A stretch of 36,378 nt of DNA from Chloroflexi bacterium OLB13 (GTDB taxonomy: Bacteria > Chloroflexota > Anaerolineae > Aggregatilineales > Phototrophicaceae). The notes beneath the pieces were generated by a model. It was not told the origin of the DNA, searched no databases, and saw only the letters and a list, made by a program, of their open reading frames with translations. Made by a program: the position numbers and the translations under genes. The stretch spans positions 1 through 36,378 of the forward strand of contig JZRA01000139.1 in NCBI GenBank assembly GCA_001567485.1. The letters are read 5' to 3'. Below are positions 1-7,483 of this stretch, one piece after another. The number at the start of each line of letters is the position of its first letter. Positions within the stretch are counted from its first letter, which is position 1.

Positions 1-262
1 AGCCGGCGGCTTTCAAGACCTGCACGCAGAGGGCCAACACGTATGCCTTCAGCCGTCAATCGCCGGATCAGCACGTCATCGTCATCGCGCGATCGGGGCG
101 ACGGGCCGTATAAGGCGTTTCAGCTTACGTGCGCGCGGCGGGCGTGGCGGACGGGGCAGCGCTCACTGACCTGATCGGCGGCGCGGTGTACACCGTCGTG
201 AATGGCTACGTCACGCTCGCGTCGATGCGTTCTCGGTGGTAGTGCTGGAGGTCGGGGGCTGA
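1..262 (+). pseudogene. 3' end of a GH13 alpha-glucosidase/amylase-like gene, disrupted
   Basis: Partial; the gene continues to the left of the window. Translation gives pieces typical of the C-terminal beta-domain of GH13 enzymes, but in changing frames. One frame reads GGFQDLHAEGQHV (about 5-43). A second reads YAFSRQSPDQHVIVIARSG, then an in-frame TAA at 111-113, then AALTDLIGGAVYTVVNGYVT. The first frame returns with DAFSVVVLEVGG and a TGA stop at 260-262. Two frame changes and one stop within 262 bases mean either a decaying pseudogene or consensus errors. It converges on a fructokinase-like gene with 4 bases between them, so a sucrose- or glucoside-splitting enzyme is a reasonable guess. 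The exact substrate cannot be told from this fragment. Confidence 0.6.
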
Positions 263-266
263 CCGC

Positions 267-1220
267 TTATCCCGCGCTGTGCAGCAGCGCTTCGACCTCG
301 GCCATTGACGGCAGGGCCGGGATCGCGCCGCGCTTGGTGGTGGTGATAGCCCCGACCGTGTTGGCGAAGTGCAGTACGTCGCCGAGGTTGGTGGCGGTTT
401 CGAGCAGGCCGTCCAAGTCCCCGGATGACAGCAGCTTGACGAGCAGTGCGCCAACGTATGAGTCGCCCGCGCCGGTGGTGTCTATCGTCGGGACGCCCTG
501 CGCCTCGGCCAGCAGAAAGGTGCCGTCGCGGGTATACGCCGCCGAGCCGTGCCGCCCGCGCGTCACGACGATCAGCCGGGTGTACTCGCGCCATAGGCTG
601 TACACGTCACCGCCGGTGAGGAACTCAAGCTCGTCGTCGCTGACCTTGAGGATCGAGGTATAGGCCAGTGCCTTCATGATCTCGGCGCGGGCGGTCTGTT
701 CGCTTGACCACAGGTCGCGGCGCAGGTTCGGGTCGTAGCTGACCAGCGCGCCCTTTTCGAGCGCGTAGCTGGCCGCTGCAATCGTGGCCGAACGCATCGG
801 CTCGGCGACCAGCGATAGGCTGCCGAAGTGGAACGCCTGCGCATGGTCGATCAGCGCGTAGTTGACGTCGTCCGGCGTCATGAGCATATCGGCGCTGGGA
901 TGGCGGTAAAAGACGAAGCTGCGGTCGCCGTCCGCCTTCAAGCTGACGAACGCCAGCGGCGTGCGCGCCTCCGTGGTGAAACGCAGGCCGGACGCATCGA
1001 CCCCGTTCTCGATCAACACACCGGCGAGATAATGCCCGAACGCATCATCGCCGACTTGGCCGATGAACGCGCTGTCCATGCCAAGCCGCTTGACCGCAAC
1101 CGCGACGTTGGCCGGCGCGCCGCCCGGCGCTTTCACGAAGCCCGATGCCTGCCCGACCTCAACGCCCGTTTCGTTGGCGACGAAATCGATCAGCAGTTCG
1201 CCCATGCACACGACGGTCAT
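267..1220 (-). CDS. PfkB-family carbohydrate kinase, probably fructokinase
   Basis: A 317-residue ribokinase/PfkB kinase that phosphorylates a sugar with ATP in the cytoplasm. The N-terminal signature GGAPANVA is at residues 33-40. The C-terminal motif TTGAGDSYVG is at about 248-257, and D253 is the expected catalytic base. Length and the opening CMGELLIDF match bacterial fructokinases. The start at 1220 is chosen because AGGAGG lies 7 nt upstream; the longer in-frame start at 1247 would add an Arg-rich stretch not seen in the family. The gene faces the GH13 remnant, and a second GH13 gene lies nearby, which fits breakdown of sucrose or other glucosides. Fructose as substrate is inferred from family resemblance and context; other sugars such as 2-keto-3-deoxygluconate are possible. 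Confidence 0.88.
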   Translation of the reverse strand: MTVVCMGELLIDFVANETGVEVGQASGFVKAPGGAPANVAVAVKRLGMDSAFIGQVGDDAFGHYLAGVLIENGVDASGLRFTTEARTPLAFVSLKADGDRSFVFYRHPSADMLMTPDDVNYALIDHAQAFHFGSLSLVAEPMRSATIAAASYALEKGALVSYDPNLRRDLWSSEQTARAEIMKALAYTSILKVSDDELEFLTGGDVYSLWREYTRLIVVTRGRHGSAAYTRDGTFLLAEAQGVPTIDTTGAGDSYVGALLVKLLSSGDLDGLLETATNLGDVLHFANTVGAITTTKRGAIPALPSMAEVEALLHSAG

Positions 1221-1260
1221 GGCCCGCCTCCTGTCCCGACGTCTCACGTCCCTAGCGTGG

Positions 1261-1289
1261 ATTGTGGCATACGCGCCGCGTCGTGTAAA
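1261..1289 (-). promoter_or_regulatory. Candidate promoter of the PfkB kinase
   Basis: On the minus strand TTTACA (1289-1284) and CACAAT (1266-1261) are separated by 17 nt, in the correct orientation about 40 bases upstream of the start codon. Each hexamer is an imperfect sigma-70 match, so this is a weak prediction. Confidence 0.35.
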
Positions 1290-1345
1290 GCGATCCGGGG
1301 CAGAGTGTTGAGGGTGTGACGGTCACCCCTTCAAGAATTGACGGC

Positions 1346-1373
1346 TTGGGCGTGCGGGGACATCGGTTAAACT
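1346..1373 (+). promoter_or_regulatory. Candidate promoter of the zinc-ribbon protein gene
   Basis: TTGGGC (1346-1351) and TAAACT (1368-1373) are separated by 16 nt, about 35 bases upstream of the ATG at 1408. The -35 match is only partial. Confidence 0.35.
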
Positions 1374-1407
1374 GGTAGGAGCGTCGCTGATCTTCGACGG
1401 GGGACTC

Positions 1408-2985
1408 ATGACACTTTCCAACAGCTCTGCGCCCGACCGCTGCCCGAACTGTGACGCCGTGAAACCGTTCCGGTTGAGCGGCGGTGTCATCTCATGCGTG
1501 TGGTGCGGATATGTAGCCCGCCCCGAGCCGCCGGCCCAAGCCGCGCCCACCGACGAGGAACTTGACGCCCTGTTCGGCGATGGCGGCGGCAGCGCTGAAC
1601 CACTGACCGCCGTGGACGAACTGCTGACCCAGCGGCGCGAACGGTACCGGCCGTCGTACATCATCAAGCACAAGGGTGGCGTGTCCGCGCATGCTGAGGC
1701 GATCTTCAGCACGGCGATGGATCACGTGCGCCGTAAGGATTGGGAGGGCGCGATCCGCCATCTGTACCGGGCGATCGACAATGAGCCGGAATTCACCGAT
1801 GCGCACCTGTGGCTCAGCCGGCTGTTGGCCGATGAGTCGGAGCGCCGTAAACACCTCAAGGCGCTGCTCGCCGTCGACATGCAGCACAGCGAAGGCTTAC
1901 GCGAGCTGATGATCCTTGACGGTGAGCTGGACGCCGACGACGTTGTCGACGACTTCACGATGCCCGACGTGGCGCAGGTGGACAGCGTAGAAGCGAAAGC
2001 CCAAGCTGCGCGCTGCCCGCGCTGCGGCGCCCCCAAACTGACTCATGATCCGGATCGGCCCGGTGTGCTGCGCTGCGGCTCGTGCGGGCATACCATCGCC
2101 AATCGGCGGGACGGCGCGGCCCACAACATGGCGCGAGCGATGCTGAAGAAGCGCGCTCAGCCTGTTGTCTGGGTGGTCGATCAGCGCGTCCTGCACTGTA
2201 ATGGCTGCGGCGCGGAGCGCACGCTGCCCGCGCAGCAGTTGTCGGAGTCGTGCCCGTTCTGCGGGTCGCGCAACGTCATCACGCAGGATGCCGTCGGGTC
2301 GCTGTCTCAGCCCGATGTCGTCGTCCCGTTCCACTTCGACGAGGCGCGCGCCCGCGAGTTGATCGCGGACTCGCTGGATGGACGGATGGAGCGCCTCAAG
2401 GCGTTGTTCTCTGATCGGCGCACCGACCGCATTAGCGTCGAGAGCGTGTATCTGCCGTACTGGGTGTTCGACGCCGCTGTGGATGTCACCCGGTCGTACC
2501 GCATCCGGGACGACTCGAACGCCGCGGTCAGCCCGCTCTCGGCCGGCGGCCTCGGCCAAATCCTCACCGAGCAGTTCCCGGATGCGGCGCTCAGCGTGCC
2601 GATTCCGGCGATCTCGCAGCCGCCGGCATGGATGCTGGCGCGGCTTGGCAAGTTTGAACTCAGCGGCGCGCTGGCGTACTCGCCGGAGGTCATTGCGCAG
2701 CACAGCGCCGAAATCTACACGATGGACTTTGACGCGGCGTCGCTCGAAGCCTATGCCGTGGTCGGTCAGGCCATGCGTGAGAAGCACAACATCGACACGT
2801 CGACCGAGGTCACGCTGTCGGTGAGCACGGTCATGCGGCCGATTTCGTTCCGCCTCGCGCTGCTGCCGGTCTGGGCGGTGTCGATCTATGAGCGCGATGG
2901 CGATATGCGGCCCGCGCTGATTAACGGCCAATCCGGCAAAGTCGTGTTGGGCAAGGCGGCCAAAAACGGGAAAAAGGCGACGTGA
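1408..2985 (+). CDS. Multi-zinc-ribbon protein with a TPR-like segment, function unknown
   Basis: A 525-residue soluble protein with three Cys4 zinc ribbons: C12/C15/C30/C33, C203/C206/C223/C226 and C264/C267/C282/C285. Between the first two lies a helical TPR-like stretch (about residues 95-170, with DWEGAIRHLYRAIDNEPEF). The part after residue 300 contains YLPYWVFDA, a feature of large zinc-ribbon proteins of unknown role that are sometimes annotated as PriA- or TFIIB-like on the ribbons alone. There is no helicase motif, signal peptide or membrane helix. The ATG follows a GGGGGA ribosome site. The gene stands alone between genes on the other strand. The ribbons suggest nucleic-acid or protein binding; no more specific function is supportable. 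Confidence 0.8.
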   Translation: MTLSNSSAPDRCPNCDAVKPFRLSGGVISCVWCGYVARPEPPAQAAPTDEELDALFGDGGGSAEPLTAVDELLTQRRERYRPSYIIKHKGGVSAHAEAIFSTAMDHVRRKDWEGAIRHLYRAIDNEPEFTDAHLWLSRLLADESERRKHLKALLAVDMQHSEGLRELMILDGELDADDVVDDFTMPDVAQVDSVEAKAQAARCPRCGAPKLTHDPDRPGVLRCGSCGHTIANRRDGAAHNMARAMLKKRAQPVVWVVDQRVLHCNGCGAERTLPAQQLSESCPFCGSRNVITQDAVGSLSQPDVVVPFHFDEARARELIADSLDGRMERLKALFSDRRTDRISVESVYLPYWVFDAAVDVTRSYRIRDDSNAAVSPLSAGGLGQILTEQFPDAALSVPIPAISQPPAWMLARLGKFELSGALAYSPEVIAQHSAEIYTMDFDAASLEAYAVVGQAMREKHNIDTSTEVTLSVSTVMRPISFRLALLPVWAVSIYERDGDMRPALINGQSGKVVLGKAAKNGKKAT

Positions 2986-3043
2986 CGGATGATGCGTGAA
3001 ACCGCGTGATCGGACTCATCGCGCGTGATTCGCCGCATGGCGA

Positions 3044-4666
3044 TCACGGCACCAGTTCGATCACCATGATGCTGTCCGCCGGCAGTTCCGGTACCGGTTG
3101 ATAGCCGGTGATCGTGCCGTATCCGCCGAGTTCAGGCGCGGCTACGATCTCGCCGTCAAGCAGGCTGACCGCCTCGACGAACGTGACGTTCGGCAGCGAG
3201 CCACTCAGCGCGTAATCAGTCGTCGGCTTGTCGTCCATGTTGATCAACACGATCAGCGTCTGTTCCGGCGCGTGGCGCGCGAAGGCCAGCACGCGGTTGT
3301 CGGCGCTTTCAAACAGGATCATATCCCCGTGCTGTAGGGCCGGCGATTGTGCGCGAAGCTGCGTGAGCGTGCGGTAGGCGTTCAGCACCGACGCGGGATC
3401 GGCCTGCTCATCCGCCACGTTGACGTCGGGATACTCCGGGTTGACGCGGAACCACGGCTCGCCCGTCGTGAACCCACCGTGAGCGGAGTCATCCCACTGC
3501 ATCGGTGAACGGCGCTCGTTGTCGGTGTTGGGCAGGGTGCGCCGTCCGCTCATACCGATCTCCTCGCCGTAGTAGATGAACGGCACGCCGGGCAGCGTGA
3601 GCAGCGTGTACGCGCCGCGCCGGGCCGCCTCGATGCTGCCGTTGGCCTGCGAGATGAACCGGTCTTGATCGTGGTTGGTGATAAACGTGGCGTATTGCAG
3701 CGGCGGATACATGCGCAGCACCGGATCAAGCGCGCGCAGCAGCGTCCCCGGCAGGCCGAAGCTGGCCGATCGCACCAGCCCGGCGGCGAGGTCGAACTCG
3801 AAGGCGATGTCCACCTCGTCGCCGACATACGGCGCGACCAGCGGCGTCCCGTCCCAAATCTCGCCGACCAGCACGGCGTCCGGCTTGATCTGGCGAATGG
3901 CGGCGTGAAACGCTTCGAGCCACGCGTGGGTTGAGGACGTGTTCTCCAGCGCGCGCCCTTCTTCAACGAGATACTTCACCGCATCGACACGAAAGCCGTC
4001 AATGCCGACGTCTTCGAGCCAGAAGCGCGCGACGTCAATCATCTCGGCGGTCACGTCAGGGTTGGCGAGATTCAAGTCCGGTTGAGACGGTGAGAACAGC
4101 GCGTAGTAGAAGCGGTCGCCCTTCGCATGCCACACGGTCTGCGCGCCCGGCCCGCGAAAGCCGGGATTCTCGTCTGCCCAGATGTAGTAATCAGCATACT
4201 GCGGGTCGCCGGCAGCAGACGCGATGAACCATGGATGCTCGACCGACGTATGATTAATCACGAGGTCGATGATGACGGCGATCCCGCGCGCATGAGCCTC
4301 CGCGACGAGCGCGCGCATCTCATCGAGCGTGCCGTAGTCTGGATTAACGTCCTTGTAGTCGGTCGCGTCGTATCCGTGGTCGCTGGGCGAGGGTTGAATC
4401 GGCATCAACCACAAGCCGGTCACAGCGAGGTCGTCATGCGTGGCCGGATCGCCATCGTTCAGGTAATCGAGCTTGTCGATGATGCCTTGAAGATCACCCG
4501 TGCCGTCGCCGTCGCTGTCGTAGAAGCTGCGCACGAAGATCTGGTAGAACACGCGCTCGTTCCACCAGTGCGGCCCGCCTTCGCTGTCTTGCCCCGCGAC
4601 AGGGACGGACAGCAAGGCGGCCAGTAGTGCAGTCACGACCACAGCGCGTAGGACTCGGTTTGGCAT
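3044..4666 (-). CDS. Secreted GH13 alpha-amylase/alpha-glucosidase
   Basis: A 540-residue glycoside hydrolase family 13 enzyme that splits alpha-glucosidic bonds outside the cytoplasm. A signal peptide (about residues 1-26, RVLRAVVVTALLAALLS, then VAGQ) precedes the catalytic barrel. The Asp-rich loop DSDGDGTGDLQG (50-61) is a calcium-site motif of the oligo-1,6-glucosidase/TreS-like branch. Conserved regions are DLVINHT (134-140), GFRVDAVK with nucleophile D228, VGEIWDG with acid/base E269, and TNHDQDR with D333. A beta-domain closes the protein. The start at 4666 has GGAG 9 nt upstream and places the signal peptide at the N-terminus; the longer frame to 4789 does not. It converges on the zinc-ribbon gene. 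Substrate may be maltodextrin, isomaltose-type sugars or trehalose; the sequence does not decide. Confidence 0.9.
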   Translation of the reverse strand: MPNRVLRAVVVTALLAALLSVPVAGQDSEGGPHWWNERVFYQIFVRSFYDSDGDGTGDLQGIIDKLDYLNDGDPATHDDLAVTGLWLMPIQPSPSDHGYDATDYKDVNPDYGTLDEMRALVAEAHARGIAVIIDLVINHTSVEHPWFIASAAGDPQYADYYIWADENPGFRGPGAQTVWHAKGDRFYYALFSPSQPDLNLANPDVTAEMIDVARFWLEDVGIDGFRVDAVKYLVEEGRALENTSSTHAWLEAFHAAIRQIKPDAVLVGEIWDGTPLVAPYVGDEVDIAFEFDLAAGLVRSASFGLPGTLLRALDPVLRMYPPLQYATFITNHDQDRFISQANGSIEAARRGAYTLLTLPGVPFIYYGEEIGMSGRRTLPNTDNERRSPMQWDDSAHGGFTTGEPWFRVNPEYPDVNVADEQADPASVLNAYRTLTQLRAQSPALQHGDMILFESADNRVLAFARHAPEQTLIVLINMDDKPTTDYALSGSLPNVTFVEAVSLLDGEIVAAPELGGYGTITGYQPVPELPADSIMVIELVP

Positions 4667-4792
4667 CACGGCATCTCCGCCACTCTCACCCCGGCCGGGG
4701 CGCTCACGATACGGTGCGCAGTGTAACGAACCGGGTAGGGATGCGACAAGCGGCCGGCCTGTGATCGTCGCAATCGCTGGGCTATCCACAGG

Positions 4793-4812
4793 ATAACGAT
4801 TTCCGTTATACT
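4793..4812 (+). promoter_or_regulatory. -10 box with overlapping palindrome upstream of M32 carboxypeptidase
   Basis: TATACT at 4807-4812 is a likely -10 box about 35 bases before the GTG start. It overlaps a perfect palindrome, ATAACG-ATTTC-CGTTAT (4793-4809). A second small inverted repeat, TATCC-ACA-GGATA (4783-4795), abuts it. Placement over the -10 box suggests an operator. No convincing -35 hexamer is visible. Confidence 0.4.
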
Positions 4813-4847
4813 GGGTCAGTCAAATTTTTTCAAATGGAGGGCAGGAC

Positions 4848-6353
4848 GTGTCTGAAACCCTGACCAAACTCAAGTCGCACTTGCAGCAGGTCACCGATCT
4901 CCAAAACGCGGCGGCCGTATTGTACTGGGATCTGGAAGTGATGATGCCTGAAGGCGGGGCGGCGCCGCGCGCGCGTCAGCTCTCGACGCTCTCGCGCATT
5001 GCTCACGAGATGGCGACCAGCGACGAATTGGGGACGCTCATCGACGCGGCCGAGCGCGAGCTGGCCGGCGCGGATTATGACAGCGACGATGCTGCGCTGC
5101 TGCGTGTCGCCCGCCACGACTTCGATGAAGCGACCCGTCTGCCGACCGATTTCGTCGCCGAGTTCACGAAGCTGACGGCCGAGTCGCATGAGGTGTGGGC
5201 GCAGGCGCGCGCCGAGGACAACTTCAGCCACTTCGCGCCGTACCTCGAACGCATCCTCGAGATGACGATGCGCCGCGCCGAATACCTCGGCTACACCGAT
5301 CATCCGTATGATGCGCTGATCAACACCTATGAGCGCGGCATGACGGCCGCCGAGGTCAAGCGTATTTTTGACGCGCATAAGCCGGCGCTGATCGACTTGA
5401 TCGGGCAGATCGGCGAGGTCGAGGGGCGGGTGTCGAACAAGCCGGTGCATCAGCACTTCGACACGAGCAAACAGCGCGAGTTTGCGTTGTGGGTGGTCGA
5501 ACAGTTCGGCTTCGACTTCAAACGCGGCCGGCAGGACGTGTCGGTGCATCCATTCTGCACCAACTTCTCGCGGTATGACGTGCGGCTGACGACTCGCTTT
5601 CACGACGATTTCCTGAATCCCGCGCTGTTCGGCTTGATGCACGAGTCCGGTCACGGCATGTATGAGCAGGGGAGCGCGCCAGAGATCGACGGGCTGCCGC
5701 TGGCGGGTGGCACGTCGCTGGGCGTGCACGAGTCGCAGTCGCGCATGTGGGAGAACATCGTCGGACGCAGCAAGCCGTTCTGGTCGTGGGCTTATCCGCG
5801 CTTGCAGCAAACGTTCCCGGCGCAGTTGGGCAGTGTGTCGCTCGAGGACTTCTGGCGCGCGGTCAACACCGTCGAACGGCAGTTCATCCGTGTCGAGGCC
5901 GACGAGGCGACCTATAACCTGCACATCATGCTCCGGTTCGAGCTGGAGTGCGACATGGTCAGCGGCAAGGTGGCGGTCAACGACCTGCCGCGTGAGTGGA
6001 ACGGACGGTTCGAGTCGTATCTGGGCGTCACGCCGCCGAACGACAAAGAGGGCGTGCTGCAAGACGTCCACTGGTCAGGCGGCATGATCGGCTATTTCCC
6101 GACCTATGCGCTGGGCAACTTGCTGAGCGTGCAGTATTTCAACGCCGCGCTCAAACAGCATCCGAACCTGCATGACGAGTTCGCCGTGGGCAAGTTCGAC
6201 ACCCTGCGCAAGTGGCTGGTCGAGAACATCCACCGGCACGGGCGCAAGTTCACGTCGCAGGAACTGACCGCGCGCATCACCGGCGGACAGATCGACCCAT
6301 CGCCCTACGTTGACTATCTCCAGACCAAGTACCGCGAGGTCTACGGGCTGTAG
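4848..6353 (+). CDS. Carboxypeptidase, M32 family (carboxypeptidase Taq-like)
   Basis: A 501-residue cytoplasmic metallocarboxypeptidase that removes C-terminal residues from peptides. The zinc site is HESGH (H265, E266, H269), with E295 in HESQSRMWEN as the probable third ligand. Other family signatures are HPF (234-236), DVRLTTR (244-250) and IRVEADEATYNLHI near residue 350. Length matches the usual 490-510 residues and the protein is helical throughout, with no signal peptide. It starts with GTG at 4848 after a strong GGAGG site; no nearer ATG keeps the N-terminal helix. It is a single gene with its own promoter, and a strong hairpin terminator separates it from the convergent nitrilase gene. 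Confidence 0.96.
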   Translation: MSETLTKLKSHLQQVTDLQNAAAVLYWDLEVMMPEGGAAPRARQLSTLSRIAHEMATSDELGTLIDAAERELAGADYDSDDAALLRVARHDFDEATRLPTDFVAEFTKLTAESHEVWAQARAEDNFSHFAPYLERILEMTMRRAEYLGYTDHPYDALINTYERGMTAAEVKRIFDAHKPALIDLIGQIGEVEGRVSNKPVHQHFDTSKQREFALWVVEQFGFDFKRGRQDVSVHPFCTNFSRYDVRLTTRFHDDFLNPALFGLMHESGHGMYEQGSAPEIDGLPLAGGTSLGVHESQSRMWENIVGRSKPFWSWAYPRLQQTFPAQLGSVSLEDFWRAVNTVERQFIRVEADEATYNLHIMLRFELECDMVSGKVAVNDLPREWNGRFESYLGVTPPNDKEGVLQDVHWSGGMIGYFPTYALGNLLSVQYFNAALKQHPNLHDEFAVGKFDTLRKWLVENIHRHGRKFTSQELTARITGGQIDPSPYVDYLQTKYREVYGL

Positions 6354-6358
6354 GGGAA

Positions 6359-6415
6359 AGTGGTCAGATGAAAGTTGGCAGGTGTCAGCTGCCAGTGGTC
6401 AGGTGAAAGTTGACA
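6359..6415. repeat. Imperfect 22-nt direct repeat in intergenic region
   Basis: AGTGGTCAGATGAAAGTTGG (from 6359) recurs from 6394 with 2 mismatches over 22 bases. Between the copies TGGCAG (6376-6381) and CTGCCA (6389-6394) form a small hairpin. The rest of the 224-base gap 6354-6577 holds only the terminator at 6497-6530. Confidence 0.6.
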
Positions 6416-6496
6416 AGCAGCGGGGATCAGATGGCAGGTGGCGGGCGTTGGCTACAAGCCTCTGCCATCCAGCCCCTTCAAAGCTCTGAGCCTATT

Positions 6497-6530
6497 AGCC
6501 GTGCGCTTGAGCGCGCTTGAGCGCACGGCT
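6497..6530. terminator. Bidirectional hairpin between convergent genes
   Basis: AGCCGTGCGC (6497-6506) pairs perfectly with GCGCACGGCT (6521-6530), and one more T-A pair extends the stem. A short TTT run follows on the plus strand. It sits between the M32 gene and the convergent nitrilase gene, where a shared terminator is expected. Confidence 0.65.
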
Positions 6531-6577
6531 TTAACGCTCCGCGTCTCAGTGTCACCGCGTCACTCGCCGTAACCGTT

Positions 6578-7381
6578 CTAAACGCGGAAGTCCAGCGGCT
6601 CGTACAGATCGGGCCGGCGGTCTTCAAACACCGGGATCTTCTCGCGAATAGCGTTCACCCGGTCGAAATCGACCTCGGCCGTGAACAGCCCCGGCTCTTC
6701 GCCGCCCGCCACCACGACCTTGCCCCACGGATCGACGATCATGGATTGGCCGGCAAACGTCGTGCCGCCTGACTCACCGACGTTGTTTACGGCGACGATA
6801 TACATCTGGTTCTCGATGGCGCGCGCCTTGAGCAGAGTCGTCCAGTGTTCAGCGCGCTCAATCGGCCACTCCGCCGGGATAATCACCATCTTGGCCCCTT
6901 CGACGGCGTAGCGCCGGAACAGCTCAGGGAAGCGCAGATCGTAGCAGATCGCCACGCCGGTCGGCCCCCACGGCAGATCCATTACCAGCGGCGATGACCC
7001 CGCCTTGAGGTGGACGTGCTCGTTCATCAGACGGAACAGGTGAATCTTGCGGTACACGCCCATCAACTGGCCTTTGGGCGAGAAGAATACCGCGCTGTTG
7101 GTGACTTCCATGCCGCGCTTTTCGAGCATCGACCCGCACACGCAGATGTTGTGGTCTTTGGCGAGCTTGGCGACCTGCGCGAAGATGCCGGCATTCAGCG
7201 CAGATGAAAGTTCGTTGGCGCGTTCAAGCGCATAGCCGGTCGACCACAGTTCCGGCAGCATGATGAGGTGCGATCCGCGCCGTGCCGCCTCCGCGATCAA
7301 CCGCTCTGCTGCGGTGTAGTTGCGCCCCACGTCGCCGACCGCAATGCGCATCTGTCCCAGCGAGATGACCACTTTCGACAT
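6578..7381 (-). CDS. Carbon-nitrogen hydrolase (nitrilase superfamily), omega-amidase-like
   Basis: A 267-residue cytoplasmic amidase. The Glu-Lys-Cys catalytic triad is visible: E44 in LPELWSTGY, K112 in VYRKIHLF and C146 in AICYDLRFPELFR. Length is standard for this family, which hydrolyses amide C-N bonds in small molecules. Close relatives include omega-amidases that remove 2-oxoglutaramate and repair amidases of the Nit type. The substrate cannot be read from the sequence. The start at 7381 follows a GGGGAG-type ribosome site at the right distance. The next gene upstream is divergent, and the shared 100-base region must hold both promoters. Confidence 0.93.
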   Translation of the reverse strand: MSKVVISLGQMRIAVGDVGRNYTAAERLIAEAARRGSHLIMLPELWSTGYALERANELSSALNAGIFAQVAKLAKDHNICVCGSMLEKRGMEVTNSAVFFSPKGQLMGVYRKIHLFRLMNEHVHLKAGSSPLVMDLPWGPTGVAICYDLRFPELFRRYAVEGAKMVIIPAEWPIERAEHWTTLLKARAIENQMYIVAVNNVGESGGTTFAGQSMIVDPWGKVVVAGGEEPGLFTAEVDFDRVNAIREKIPVFEDRRPDLYEPLDFRV

Positions 7382-7446
7382 AATCCGACGCTCCCCAACC
7401 GGTTCAAGTTGTGACTAGCATACCGCAAAAGCCCAGCAGATGAATG

Positions 7447-7452
7447 TATACT
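7447..7452 (+). promoter_or_regulatory. -10 box of the secreted peptidase gene
   Basis: TATACT lies 31 bases upstream of the chosen start codon. No good -35 is seen at 16-18 nt. The same hexamer precedes the genes at 4848 and 11799. Confidence 0.35.
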
Positions 7453-7483
7453 TCGCTCAGAGTCTGCCAAGATGAGGATATCG

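Noticed and set aside
4782..4790. CTATCCACA resembling a DnaA box
   Set aside because: It is a single copy with one mismatch, with no cluster, AT-rich unwinding region or dnaA/dnaN genes nearby. It is better explained as part of the small palindrome.
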